This document shows positions 19,938 through 29,420 of a DNA stretch of 37,143 nucleotides, one piece after another. How positions within the stretch are numbered: the stretch's first letter is position 1; each line of letters begins with the position of its first letter. This DNA is from Comamonadaceae bacterium (GTDB lineage: Bacteria > Pseudomonadota > Gammaproteobacteria > Burkholderiales > Burkholderiaceae_C): contig CANGPV010000012.1 of assembly GCA_947455935.1 (NCBI GenBank), positions 1 through 37,143 on the forward strand, written 5' to 3'. Under the pieces are notes generated by a model, which searched no databases, was not told the DNA's origin, and saw only the letters and a program-made list of their open reading frames with translations. The translations under genes were made by a program, and so were the position numbers.

Positions 19938-20498
19938 CTAGGTTGACACTGGGATAAGTCGCCACAAAGCCTGAACAAATGGGCCATTCAAGAGGATGGT
20001 GTCGTGGTTGAGCACACCTGCCGCACTGACCCACAGCAGGTAGGGGACCACCAACACGGAGGCCCACCGCGACTCGCGCCACAGACCCTGTAGCAGCCAA
20101 GTGATGCTCAGCCATAAAAACAACCACTCCAGCATGGCCCAATCGGGGCGGTGCAAATGAAAATAGAGATAGCTCCAAGCAATATTTAATGAGCCATTCA
20201 ACAGGTAAAGGGCCCACACTTTGGCACGACGTGCAGGCGTGGGGGCCGCGTGCCACGCCAGCCAAGCGCTCACGGCGCACAGGCTGAAGATGAGCGTCCA
20301 AATGGCCCCGAATGCTGCGTCGGGTGGCTTCCATGGCGGATGCTTGAGTTGCAAATACCAAGGACCGAGGTCGGTGAGCAGGTTTCCAACACCCGCAATG
20401 CCAAAACTGATGGCGAAACACAGGGCCAAAGTTCGCCAATGTGGCGGTGATGTCAGCCCAGCAGGCGATGGGGATAGGGGTTGGTTCATGTTATTCAT
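19938..20498 (-). CDS. tspO: TspO/MBR family tryptophan-rich protein
   Basis: GPWYLQLKHPPWKPPDAAFGAIWTLIFSLCAVSAWLAW, LNGSLNIAWSYLYFHLHRPDWAMLEWLFLWLSI, VPYLLWV; Trp-rich five-TM pattern. Confidence 0.92.
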   Translation of the reverse strand: MNNMNQPLSPSPAGLTSPPHWRTLALCFAISFGIAGVGNLLTDLGPWYLQLKHPPWKPPDAAFGAIWTLIFSLCAVSAWLAWHAAPTPARRAKVWALYLLNGSLNIAWSYLYFHLHRPDWAMLEWLFLWLSITWLLQGLWRESRWASVLVVPYLLWVSAAGVLNHDTILLNGPFVQALWRLIPVST

Positions 20499-20579
20499 GA
20501 TGAAAAACCGTGTCTGAATTACAAAAATTAGGCATACACAGGGTTTTCCCGAGTGTTTACCCGCTCAAAAGCCACATAA

Positions 20580-20597
20580 TGTCAACATGGATTGACA
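20580..20597. promoter_or_regulatory. Putative PpsR/CrtJ operator between divergent tspO and bchH
   Basis: TGTCAACATGGATTGACA, perfect TGT-N12-ACA and perfect TGTCAA-N6-TTGACA palindrome; 82 bp from tspO, 52 bp from bchH. Confidence 0.75.
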
Positions 20598-20648
20598 CTA
20601 TGAACGTCAATTGTTCTTAACGCCGACCTTTCTCATCGAGCACACTGC

Positions 20649-23600
20649 ATGACGGTTAACCGCAAGCAAGGCACATCGCAAGACGCCAGCACCCGCGTGG
20701 TGATTGTCACCATGGATACCCACCTCAACAGTGCGGTGGACAGAGCGCGTGAGGGTTTGAAGCGCTTGTTGCCTGACCTGAGCTTAACCATCCACTCGGC
20801 CTCCGAGTTTTCTGCCAACCCTGCACACTTGGCGCAATGCCGTCACGACATTGCCCACGGCGACGTGATTATCGTCACCATGCTGTTCATGGAAGACCAC
20901 TTCCTCCCCATCTTGGCCGATCTGCAAGCCAGGCGCGACCACTGCAGCGCCATGGTGTGTGCCATGTCGGCGGGCGAAGTGGTCAAACTCACCCGCTTGG
21001 GCAAGCTCGATATGTCCAAGCCCGCCAGCGGGCCCATGGCGTTTTTGAAAAAAATGCGCGGCAACCCCAAGGACGACAGCGAAAAAGCCGCCGCAGGTGC
21101 CAAGCAAATGAAAATGCTTCGCCGCATTCCGCAAATGCTGCGCTTCATTCCCGGCACAGCCCAAGACTTGCGAGCTTATTTCCTGACGCTGCAATATTGG
21201 TTGGGCGGCTCGCAAGAAAACATCCAAGGCATGGTGCATTACTTGGTAGACCGCTATGCGTCGGCCAAGGTCACCTCCAAAGCCAAGGTTTTGCCCCCTG
21301 TGGAGTACCCGGAAGTCGGTATTTACCACCCGCGCATGAAAACGCGGTTGACCGACCAACTGAGCGAGTTGCCCACGGTGGTTTCGCCCGACAAAGCACG
21401 TGGACGGGTAGGTCTGATTCTTCTTCGCTCTTATTTGATAGCAGGTAACGCTCAGCACTATGACGCGGTCATCGCCGCCATGGAAGTGCAAGGCCTCAAT
21501 GTGGTGCCGGTGTTCGCCTCGGGGTTGGATTCACGCCCTGCCATTGATGCGTATTTTTTGAACAACGGCCAGACCACGGTGGATGCGGTGGTGTCGTTGA
21601 CGGGCTTCTCGCTCGTCGGTGGTCCCGCCTACAACGACGCCCATGCCGCCGAAGAAATTTTGGCCAAGCTCGATGTGCCTTACATCGCAGCCCACCCCGT
21701 GGAATTCCAAACCCTAGACCAATGGGGCGGCTCTGACCGTGGCTTGTTGCCTGTGGAGTCCACCATCATGATCGCCATCCCCGAATTGGATGGCTCCACC
21801 GTGCCCATGGTGTATGGCGGTCGGCCCGGTGCCGACGGCGTGACTTGCACCGGTTGCCAACAGCGCTGCACCTTCACCCAGCAGCACAAACAACAAGACA
21901 TGTTCACCTGCACCGAGCGTACCGCCATGTTGTCTGCGCGGGTGGGCAAATTGGTCGATTTACGCCGCTCTGAACGTGCCCAGCGTAAGGTGGCCATGGT
22001 CATCTTTAACTTCCCGCCCAACTCGGGCAACACCGGCACCGCCGCTTATTTGGCGGTGTTCGAGTCGCTGTTCAACACCATGGTGGCGATGAAGGCACAG
22101 GGCTACAGCGTGGACCTGCCCGAGAGCGTGGACGCGTTGCGCGATGGCATTTTGTACGGCAACGCCAAACAGTATGGTGCCGACGCCAATGTGCACACCC
22201 TCATTCCCGCCGAGCAACACATCCGCCGCGAAAAGTGGCTGACCGAAATTGAAGCACAGTGGGGCCCTGCGCCCGGCAAACAGCTGACCAACGGCCAATC
22301 CATCTTCATCATGGGCCACCAATACGGCAACCTCTTGGTAGCCGTGCAACCCTCCTTCGGCTACGAAGGCGACCCCATGCGTTTGCTGTTTGAAAAAGGG
22401 TTTGCGCCCACCCATGCGTTTTCGGCTTTCTACCGCTACCTGAAGGAAGACTTCAACGCCAACGCCGTGTTGCACTTTGGTACCCATGGCGCATTGGAGT
22501 TCATGCCCGGCAAGCAAAACGGCATGTCGGCCTTGTGCTGGCCCGACCGCATGATTGGCGAGTTGCCCAATTTCTACCTCTACGCTTCCAACAACCCCTC
22601 CGAAGGCGCCATCGCCAAGCGCCGCGCCGCAGCCACCTTGGTGAGCTACCTCACGCCGCCTGTGGCTGAGTCGGGCTTGTATGCCGGATTAGCAGACCTC
22701 AAAGCCTCGGTCGACCGCTGGCGCAGCCTGGACCTTGAGCAAGAACACGAACGCGCCGAGCTGATGGCCTTGGTGCAAGCCCAAGCCGCTGAGCTGGATT
22801 TGGCCAGCCTAGAACCTGCTTGGCAGCTACAAAGCGACAGCCCCGATTTGAACGCTGCCAAACGCATCCAAAAGCTGGGCGAGCAGATGCTAGAGCTGGA
22901 ATACACCTTGATCCCCCACGGCTTGCATGTGGTGGGCAAAGCGCCAACGGACAGCGAGCGGGTGGACATGCTCATGGCCATGGCAGAAGCCAGCTACGAA
23001 GCCAAACCGGCTCGCAGCGCTGTTGAGGCCTTGGTGGCGGGTAGCTCACCTGCCAAAGCACTGGCAAAAAGTGGTCTGGCACATCAAGAGGCCCATGCGA
23101 CTTTGTTTGACAAACTGGCGGATGCCAACCGCATGATGCTGATGGACAGCGAGGTCAACGGCTTGATCGCCGCCTTGGATGCTCGCTATATACGTCCCGC
23201 GCCGGGCGGCGACATCATGCGCACGCCCGAGGTCTTGCCCACGGGGCGCAATTTGCACGGTTTTGACCCTTTCCGCATTCCCAGCGCATACGCGGTGAAA
23301 GACGGAGCAACACAAGCCGACAAACTCATTGCCCGCTACCAACAAGACGGCAACCCCCTGCCCGAATCGGTGGCCATGGTGCTGTGGGGCAGCGACAACC
23401 TCAAAACCGAGGGCAGCCAAATCGCCCAAGTCTTGCGACTGTACGGCGCCAAGCCCCGCTTTGACAGCTATGGCCGCTTGGTGGGTGCCAGCCTGATTCC
23501 GCTGGCCGAGTTGGGCCGCCCCCGCATCGACGTGGTGGTGACTTTGTCGGGCATCTTCCGCGACCTCATGCCCTTGCAGATCAAACTCATCGCCGAAGCT

Positions 23601-24440
23601 GCCTTGCTGGCCGCCCAGGCCGACGAATCGCCCGAAGACAATTTTGTGCGTAAACACGCTTTGGCCTACCAAGCCGAACACGGCTGCGATCTAGAAACCG
23701 CAGCGCTGCGGGTGTTTGGCAACGCCGACGGCGCTTACGGTTCCAATGTGAATAACTTGGTGGAAAACGGCGGCTGGGAAGACGAGGACGAACTCGCCAA
23801 AACCTACAGCCAACGCAAGGGCTTTGCCTATGGCGTGAGCGGCAAACCCACGCAGCACAACGGCTTGCTCAAAAGCGCCTTGGCCGATGTGCAACTGACC
23901 TACCAAAACCTCGATTCGGTGGAGTTGGGTGTGACCACCGTGGATAACTATTTCGACACCTTGGGTGGCATCACCCGCGCGGTGCGTCAAGCCAAGGGCG
24001 GCGTGGACACGCCGGTCTACATTGGCGACCAAACACGGGGCGATGGCTTGGTGCGCAGTTTGTCCGAACAAGTGTCTTTGGAAACACGTACCCGCATGCT
24101 CAACCCCAAGTGGTACGAAGGCATGTTGGCGCATGGCTACGAGGGCGTGCGGCAAATCGAGGTGCACATCACCAACACCATGGGATGGTCGGCCACCACA
24201 GGACAGGTGCAACCTTGGGTGTACAAACAGCTCACCGAAACCTTTGTGCTCAACCCCGAGATGCGTGACCGCCTCGCCAAACTCAACCCCACCGCTTCGG
24301 CACGCTTGGCCAACCGCTTGATCGAAGCCTCGGACCGCGCCTATTGGCAACCCGACGCCGACATGATGGACCGCTTGCGCCAAGCCAGCGAAGAGCTGGA
24401 AGACCGCCTGGAAGGCGTTTTTGAAGGCAGCACGAACTAA
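20649..24440 (+). CDS. bchH: Magnesium chelatase subunit H
   Basis: 1263 aa; VIIVTMLFMEDHFLPILADL, GRPGADGVTCTGCQQRCTFTQ-like region, HFGTHGALEFMPGKQNGMSALCWPDRMIGELPNFYLYASNNPSEGAIAKRR, ITNTMGWSATTGQVQPWVYKQL; next to bchI and bchD. Confidence 0.97.
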   Translation: MTVNRKQGTSQDASTRVVIVTMDTHLNSAVDRAREGLKRLLPDLSLTIHSASEFSANPAHLAQCRHDIAHGDVIIVTMLFMEDHFLPILADLQARRDHCSAMVCAMSAGEVVKLTRLGKLDMSKPASGPMAFLKKMRGNPKDDSEKAAAGAKQMKMLRRIPQMLRFIPGTAQDLRAYFLTLQYWLGGSQENIQGMVHYLVDRYASAKVTSKAKVLPPVEYPEVGIYHPRMKTRLTDQLSELPTVVSPDKARGRVGLILLRSYLIAGNAQHYDAVIAAMEVQGLNVVPVFASGLDSRPAIDAYFLNNGQTTVDAVVSLTGFSLVGGPAYNDAHAAEEILAKLDVPYIAAHPVEFQTLDQWGGSDRGLLPVESTIMIAIPELDGSTVPMVYGGRPGADGVTCTGCQQRCTFTQQHKQQDMFTCTERTAMLSARVGKLVDLRRSERAQRKVAMVIFNFPPNSGNTGTAAYLAVFESLFNTMVAMKAQGYSVDLPESVDALRDGILYGNAKQYGADANVHTLIPAEQHIRREKWLTEIEAQWGPAPGKQLTNGQSIFIMGHQYGNLLVAVQPSFGYEGDPMRLLFEKGFAPTHAFSAFYRYLKEDFNANAVLHFGTHGALEFMPGKQNGMSALCWPDRMIGELPNFYLYASNNPSEGAIAKRRAAATLVSYLTPPVAESGLYAGLADLKASVDRWRSLDLEQEHERAELMALVQAQAAELDLASLEPAWQLQSDSPDLNAAKRIQKLGEQMLELEYTLIPHGLHVVGKAPTDSERVDMLMAMAEASYEAKPARSAVEALVAGSSPAKALAKSGLAHQEAHATLFDKLADANRMMLMDSEVNGLIAALDARYIRPAPGGDIMRTPEVLPTGRNLHGFDPFRIPSAYAVKDGATQADKLIARYQQDGNPLPESVAMVLWGSDNLKTEGSQIAQVLRLYGAKPRFDSYGRLVGASLIPLAELGRPRIDVVVTLSGIFRDLMPLQIKLIAEAALLAAQADESPEDNFVRKHALAYQAEHGCDLETAALRVFGNADGAYGSNVNNLVENGGWEDEDELAKTYSQRKGFAYGVSGKPTQHNGLLKSALADVQLTYQNLDSVELGVTTVDNYFDTLGGITRAVRQAKGGVDTPVYIGDQTRGDGLVRSLSEQVSLETRTRMLNPKWYEGMLAHGYEGVRQIEVHITNTMGWSATTGQVQPWVYKQLTETFVLNPEMRDRLAKLNPTASARLANRLIEASDRAYWQPDADMMDRLRQASEELEDRLEGVFEGSTN

Positions 24441-24492
24441 AGCCAGCCCGCTTTCACCACGCCGACCTCGGCGCATTGCTTAAGATCACGCC

Positions 24493-25521
24493 ATGGCTAC
24501 TCCCTTCCCCTTCTCCGCCATCGTCGGCCAAGACGAGATGAAACTCGCTATCCAAATTGTCGCCATCGACCCCAAGGTCGGCGGCATCTTGGCACTGGGT
24601 GACCGAGGTACGGGCAAATCCACCGCGGTGCGGGCTTTGGCCGATTTACTCCCCCCTTTGCAAGTGGTGGTGGGATGCCGCTATGGCTGCGACCCCGCCA
24701 GCAACAGCGCCACCTGCAGCGACTGCGCCAGCCTGAAAGTGGCTGGCAAACGCCCCAAAACCGACACCCGCCCGGTTCCTGTGGTCGACTTGCCGCTGGG
24801 CGCCAGCGAAGACCGCGTGGTCGGCGCACTTGATTTAGAAAAAGCTTTAAGCCAAGGCGTGAAAGCGTTTTCACCTGGCTTGTTGGCACAGGCCAACCGA
24901 GGCTTTTTGTACATCGACGAAGTGAATTTGCTGGAAGACCATTTGGTCGATTTGCTGATCGATGTGGCGGCCTCGGGCGAAAACGTGGTCGAGCGTGAAG
25001 GCCTGTCGGTGCGCCACCCCGCCCGCTTTGTGTTGGTGGGCAGCGGCAACCCCGAAGAAGGCGAACTGCGTCCCCAGCTGTTGGACCGGTTTGGTTTGTC
25101 GGTGGAGGTACGCACACCGCAAGACTTAGACCAACGCATCGCCGTCATCAAACGCCGCGACGCCTTCGAGCGTGACCCCCAAGGCTTTCGCGAGGAATGG
25201 GCCGCCGAGAACGAGCGTTTGCGCGATCACATCGTCAAGGCCCGCAAGCTGCTCGACAAAGTCAAGGTAGGCGACGACTTGCTGCGCTTGTGCGCACAGT
25301 TGTGCCAATCGCTGGGCACCGATGGCTTACGTGCCGAACTCACCCTCATGCGGGCCTGCCGCTCGCTGGCGGCGATGCAAGGCTACAAAGCCGCCACATC
25401 AGCGCATTTACGCACGGTGGCCCCCATGGCCTTGCGCCACCGCTTGCGCCGCAATCCCTTGGACGACACCGGTTCGGGCACCCGTGTGGAACGCGCCTTG
25501 AACGAGGTGCTGGGCACGTGA
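24493..25521 (+). CDS. bchI: Magnesium chelatase ATPase subunit I
   Basis: FPFSAIVGQDEMKLAIQIVAIDPKVGGILALGDRGTGKSTAVRALADLLPP, FLYIDEVNLLEDHLVDLLIDVAASGENVVEREG, VGSGNPEEGELRPQLLDRFGL. Confidence 0.98.
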   Translation: MATPFPFSAIVGQDEMKLAIQIVAIDPKVGGILALGDRGTGKSTAVRALADLLPPLQVVVGCRYGCDPASNSATCSDCASLKVAGKRPKTDTRPVPVVDLPLGASEDRVVGALDLEKALSQGVKAFSPGLLAQANRGFLYIDEVNLLEDHLVDLLIDVAASGENVVEREGLSVRHPARFVLVGSGNPEEGELRPQLLDRFGLSVEVRTPQDLDQRIAVIKRRDAFERDPQGFREEWAAENERLRDHIVKARKLLDKVKVGDDLLRLCAQLCQSLGTDGLRAELTLMRACRSLAAMQGYKAATSAHLRTVAPMALRHRLRRNPLDDTGSGTRVERALNEVLGT

Positions 25522-27344
25522 ACTTGGCTTGGGACGACGCGCTGTGGGCGCTGGCGGCCCTGCATATCGACCCCGTGGGTTTGCGTGGCATTTGGCTGCG
25601 AGCCCCCCATGGTCCGGTGCGCGACGAATGGCTGGCCATGCTGCAGCACCTGCGCCCCGAAGTCAGGCGGCTGCCTAACAACATCGACAGCGAACGCCTT
25701 TTAGGGGGCTTGGATTTAAGCGCCACCTTGAACGGTGGCAGACCCATCACCCAAGCGGGTTTGCTGGCGCAATCGGACCAGTCTCTTTTGCTGGCCCCCA
25801 TGGCCGAGCGCATGGCCCATGAAGCGGCGGCCATTGTGGCGCAGGTGCTCGACAACGGCCGCGTCACGCCCCACGGCGGTGGCGACACCCAAGACGCAAG
25901 GCTGGGGCTGATCGCTTTGGACGAGGCTTTGGAGGACGAACCGCCCATGGCCGAAGCCTTGCAAGAACGTCTGGGTATTTGGCTGGACTTGCGCCACCTT
26001 GGGCGGCCAGAAGAAGCCAGCGACGAGGTCTTGGGGCTGCTGGGTGTGCTGTGCAGCCCCGACGGCGAGGCCGAAGAAGAGCGCCAAGCGGTGTTGCAAC
26101 GTTTTCGCACACTGCGCTTGAATGATCAGCAAATACAGGCCATCACCCAGATGGCACAGGCCATGGGCATCGCCAGTTTGCGGGGTCCCTTGGCCTGTGT
26201 GCGCTTGGCCTGTGTGCTGGCGGCGTTGCGTGACAGCGATGCGGTTGAAGACCACGACTTAGGGCGTGCAGCCCGTTTGTGCCTGACACCACGTGCCACC
26301 CACATGCCCGCCCCACCCGAGCAAGAGGCGCCACCTGAGCCTCCCCCCGAACCGCCTGACGAAGCCCCGCCAGAAGACGACCCAGCCCCCGAGCCGCCGC
26401 CCGCTGAACCCGAGCCGCCCGAGAACCCACCCGATACACCTGAAGCAGAAACACCGCCGCAAGACATGGGCGAGTTGCTGCTGGAAGCCGCCTTGGCCAG
26501 CCTGCCCCCCGATGTCTTGGCGCGGTTGGCGCAGTCGCCCAAAAGCCACATCAAAGGGGGCGGCCAAAGCCGAAGCGGCGCGATTCGGCACAGTCGCAGC
26601 CGTGGCTCGCCCCTGCCGCCCCGCCCGGGCTTGCCGCGCCAAGGCGCACGCTTGCACGTGCTGGCCACCTTGGGACACGCCGCCCCTCGGCAAAAATTGC
26701 GTAGCCCTGCGCCATCCGCCCAAGGTGCGGCAAGCCGTTTAGCCATTCGTGCCGAAGACTTTCATATCCACCGCTTTGCCGAGCGAACCCAAACCTGTTT
26801 GATCTTCGCCATCGATGCCTCGGGTTCGGCGGCGCTGCACCGCTTGGCCGAGGCCAAGGGTGCGGTGGAGTTGCTGTTGGCGCAGTCGTATGCACGGCGC
26901 GATCAGGTCTGTGTGCTGGGGTTTCGCGGCACCCATGCCGAGGTGTTGCTACCCCCCACCAAATCGCTGGTGCGAGCCAAACGCAGCTTGGCGGGCTTGC
27001 CCGGTGGCGGCGGCACACCCCTGCCCCATGCGCTGCAACTGGCCTTGGAACTGGCTTTGCAGCAACGCCGCTTGGGCGTCACCCCCAGCTTGGTGATGTT
27101 GTGCGATGGACGTGCCAATGTGAGTTTGCAAGGTGTGGGCGGCAGGGCACAGGCCTTGCAAGAATCGTTGTCCTTGGCGCAAGCGTGGCGCTCTTACGGA
27201 TTGCAAAGCATTTGGATAGACACCTCGGCCCGCCCCGAGCCGCAAGCCGAGCAAATTGCACTGGCCATGGGTGCGCACTATGTGCCCCTGCCTCAAGCCA
27301 ATAGCCAGCGCATGGCCCAAGTGGTGCTAGCCGCCCAAAGCTGA
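25518..27344 (+). CDS. bchD: Magnesium chelatase subunit D
   Basis: GTG start overlapping the bchI stop (GTGA); AAA-like N-terminus, Pro/Glu-rich linker, C-terminal VWA/integrin-I domain (TCLIFAIDASGSAALHRLAEAKGAVELLLAQSYARRDQVCVLGFRG). Confidence 0.95.
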   Translation: MNLAWDDALWALAALHIDPVGLRGIWLRAPHGPVRDEWLAMLQHLRPEVRRLPNNIDSERLLGGLDLSATLNGGRPITQAGLLAQSDQSLLLAPMAERMAHEAAAIVAQVLDNGRVTPHGGGDTQDARLGLIALDEALEDEPPMAEALQERLGIWLDLRHLGRPEEASDEVLGLLGVLCSPDGEAEEERQAVLQRFRTLRLNDQQIQAITQMAQAMGIASLRGPLACVRLACVLAALRDSDAVEDHDLGRAARLCLTPRATHMPAPPEQEAPPEPPPEPPDEAPPEDDPAPEPPPAEPEPPENPPDTPEAETPPQDMGELLLEAALASLPPDVLARLAQSPKSHIKGGGQSRSGAIRHSRSRGSPLPPRPGLPRQGARLHVLATLGHAAPRQKLRSPAPSAQGAASRLAIRAEDFHIHRFAERTQTCLIFAIDASGSAALHRLAEAKGAVELLLAQSYARRDQVCVLGFRGTHAEVLLPPTKSLVRAKRSLAGLPGGGGTPLPHALQLALELALQQRRLGVTPSLVMLCDGRANVSLQGVGGRAQALQESLSLAQAWRSYGLQSIWIDTSARPEPQAEQIALAMGAHYVPLPQANSQRMAQVVLAAQS

Positions 27345-27345
27345 C

Positions 27346-28215
27346 ATGGACTGGCAAGCGCATCGCCATGATTGGCCCCACGCCGAACTCAGCCGATTTG
27401 TAGAAGCTGGCGGTGTGCGCTGGCATGTGCAGCAAGCCGGTGATCGAGGACCACAGGTCTTGCTCATCCACGGCACGGGGGCCTCGGGCCACACATGGCG
27501 GGACTTGTTCTTGCCGCTGGCGGCACACGCCAGGGTGTTGTCGATCGATTTGCCCGGCCATGGCTTCAGCTCACTGGCTGCCGGTGACGGTATGTCGCTG
27601 CCGGGTATGGCGAGCAGTTTGCATGCGCTTACCCAAGCGCTGGCGTTTGCGGTGGATGTGTTCATCGGCCACTCGGCGGGTGCGGCGATTGCGGCGAATA
27701 TGGTGGTCACCCAGCAACTCACGCCCCAAGCCTTGGTGGGCATCAACCCCGCGTGGCTGCCGCTTCCCGGTTTGGCAGGGCTGCTGTTTCCGCCAGCTGC
27801 CAAATTGCTGGCCCTTACCCCCTGGGTACCGCAATGGTTTGCCAAACAAGCCAGCAGTCCTGGCATGTTGGACAAATTACTAGACAGTACGGGCTCGGTG
27901 CTGGACGACAGGGGTAAAGCGCTTTATGCAAGGCTGGTGGCCAACCCCGAGCACGCCCAAGGCGCTTTGAACATGATGGCGGCATGGGATTTATCGTCAG
28001 GCCCGTCTGTGCTGCGGCAATTGCGCTGCCCTGTGCATATCTTGGTTGGCGACAACGACCGCACCGTGCCACCCATGCAAGCCCAGCAAGCGCTGGCCTT
28101 GCTGTCAAACGGCCACTTCAAGCGCTGGGCGGGGTATGGGCATTTGGTTCATGAGGAGGTTCCCTTGGAAATGGGGGAATATCTGAAAGAGATTGCTTCG
28201 CAAGGCTCGCAATAA
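27346..28215 (+). CDS. bchO: Magnesium chelatase accessory protein BchO (alpha/beta hydrolase)
   Basis: VLLIHGTGASGHTWRDLFLPLA, FIGHSAGAAIAANMV, directly downstream of bchD as in bchIDO clusters. Confidence 0.93.
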   Translation: MDWQAHRHDWPHAELSRFVEAGGVRWHVQQAGDRGPQVLLIHGTGASGHTWRDLFLPLAAHARVLSIDLPGHGFSSLAAGDGMSLPGMASSLHALTQALAFAVDVFIGHSAGAAIAANMVVTQQLTPQALVGINPAWLPLPGLAGLLFPPAAKLLALTPWVPQWFAKQASSPGMLDKLLDSTGSVLDDRGKALYARLVANPEHAQGALNMMAAWDLSSGPSVLRQLRCPVHILVGDNDRTVPPMQAQQALALLSNGHFKRWAGYGHLVHEEVPLEMGEYLKEIASQGSQ

Positions 28216-28220
28216 CGAGT

Positions 28221-29420
28221 TCAAGTCTTGGCCATGCCCATCAAATGCGCCATGTCCTTGAAGAAAATCTTCACATGCGCCATGGGTTTTTTGCGCTCTA
28301 GCTTTTTGTTCATGTACGAGTCAAAGGTGAGTTTTTGCACGTCTTTGTCTTCGCACATCTTCACAAAACTTTCGCGGCGCTTGTCGGTGCTGTACCAAAA
28401 ATACTGCATGATGCCCAGCACCCAAAACACCGTGCCATGGTCTTTCATGAAGCGCTTGCGGGCCAGCTTTAAAGCTGCTGGGTTGCGTTGCACCAAGCAT
28501 TCGTGGGCTGCGTCTGCGGCCAATCGACCACCCAACATGGCGTAGTAAATGCCCTCGCCTGACGCGGGGGCGACCACACCTGCAGCGTCACCGGCCAACA
28601 CCACATCACGCCCGTTGTCCCAGCGAGGCAAGGGCTTCATGGGCAGGGGTGCACCTTCGCGGCGCAACACGGTGGCGTGCTGCAAACCGGCGGCGTCACG
28701 CAAACGACCGACGGCACTGCGCAGCGAAAAGCCTTTGTCGGCGCTGCCCGTACCCACGCTCATGGTGTCGCCATGGGGGAAGACCCAGCCATAAAAATCG
28801 GGTGACAAACTGCCGCGGTAATACACATCGCAACGTGAGGGATCGGACTCGGTTTGCACCATGTCTTCGGGAGTTTTGACAATCTCGTGGTACGCAAACA
28901 CATACTTGGTTTTTTCCGCACCAGGCACGGCTTGGCGAGCCACCTCGGAGCGAGCACCATCGGCGCCAATGATGCAGCGTCCCCGCACACTGGCTGGTTT
29001 TTCCATGCCATCGTCGGTGCGAATGGTGAAGTGAACACGGCTGACACCATCGTCGTCACGGCTGAGTTTGTCAAACACGCCACGCTGACGTACCGCACCA
29101 TGGTTTTCAGCCCGTACACGCAACCATTCGTCAAACTGGTCACGGTTGACCATGCCCACAAAGCCTCCCTCGATAGGAATATCCACCTTGTTATCTTTGG
29201 GCGAGACCATGCGAGCCGCTCTGGCTTTGGCCACCAAGAGTTCATCGGGGATCTCAAAGTCTTTGATCAAGCGGGGGGGGATCGCACCGCCGCATGGCTT
29301 GATGCGTCCTTGCCTGTCGAGCAACAGCACATGGCGGCCCAGTCGTGCCAAATCATCGGCAGCGGTGGCACCTGCTGGCCCTCCGCCCACTACCACCACG
29401 TCATAAGTTAAGTGTTGCAT
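28221..29420 (-). CDS. bchP: Geranylgeranyl diphosphate/bacteriochlorophyll reductase
   Basis: YDVVVVGGGPAGATAADDLARLGRHVLLLDRQGRIKPCGGAIPPRLI, RCIIGADGARSEVARQAVPG, VVLAGDAAGVVAPASGEGIYYAMLGGRLAA. Confidence 0.96.
   Translation of the reverse strand: MQHLTYDVVVVGGGPAGATAADDLARLGRHVLLLDRQGRIKPCGGAIPPRLIKDFEIPDELLVAKARAARMVSPKDNKVDIPIEGGFVGMVNRDQFDEWLRVRAENHGAVRQRGVFDKLSRDDDGVSRVHFTIRTDDGMEKPASVRGRCIIGADGARSEVARQAVPGAEKTKYVFAYHEIVKTPEDMVQTESDPSRCDVYYRGSLSPDFYGWVFPHGDTMSVGTGSADKGFSLRSAVGRLRDAAGLQHATVLRREGAPLPMKPLPRWDNGRDVVLAGDAAGVVAPASGEGIYYAMLGGRLAADAAHECLVQRNPAALKLARKRFMKDHGTVFWVLGIMQYFWYSTDKRRESFVKMCEDKDVQKLTFDSYMNKKLERKKPMAHVKIFFKDMAHLMGMAKT

Noticed and set aside
20551-20573. Additional TGT...ACA pair (TGTTTACCCGCTCAAAAGCCACA) next to the bchH operator
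   Set aside because: The spacing is 17 nt rather than 12 and the arms are not palindromic.
20784-21491. Long antisense ORFs opposite bchH (also 21960-22517, 23046-23681, 23691-24476)
   Set aside because: They mirror the codon bias of a GC-rich coding strand; translations show no recognisable domains.
25197-25517. N-terminal extension of the bchD ORF in the track
   Set aside because: It overlaps bchI coding sequence in another frame; the GTG at 25518 (GTGA overlap with the bchI stop) is a better start.
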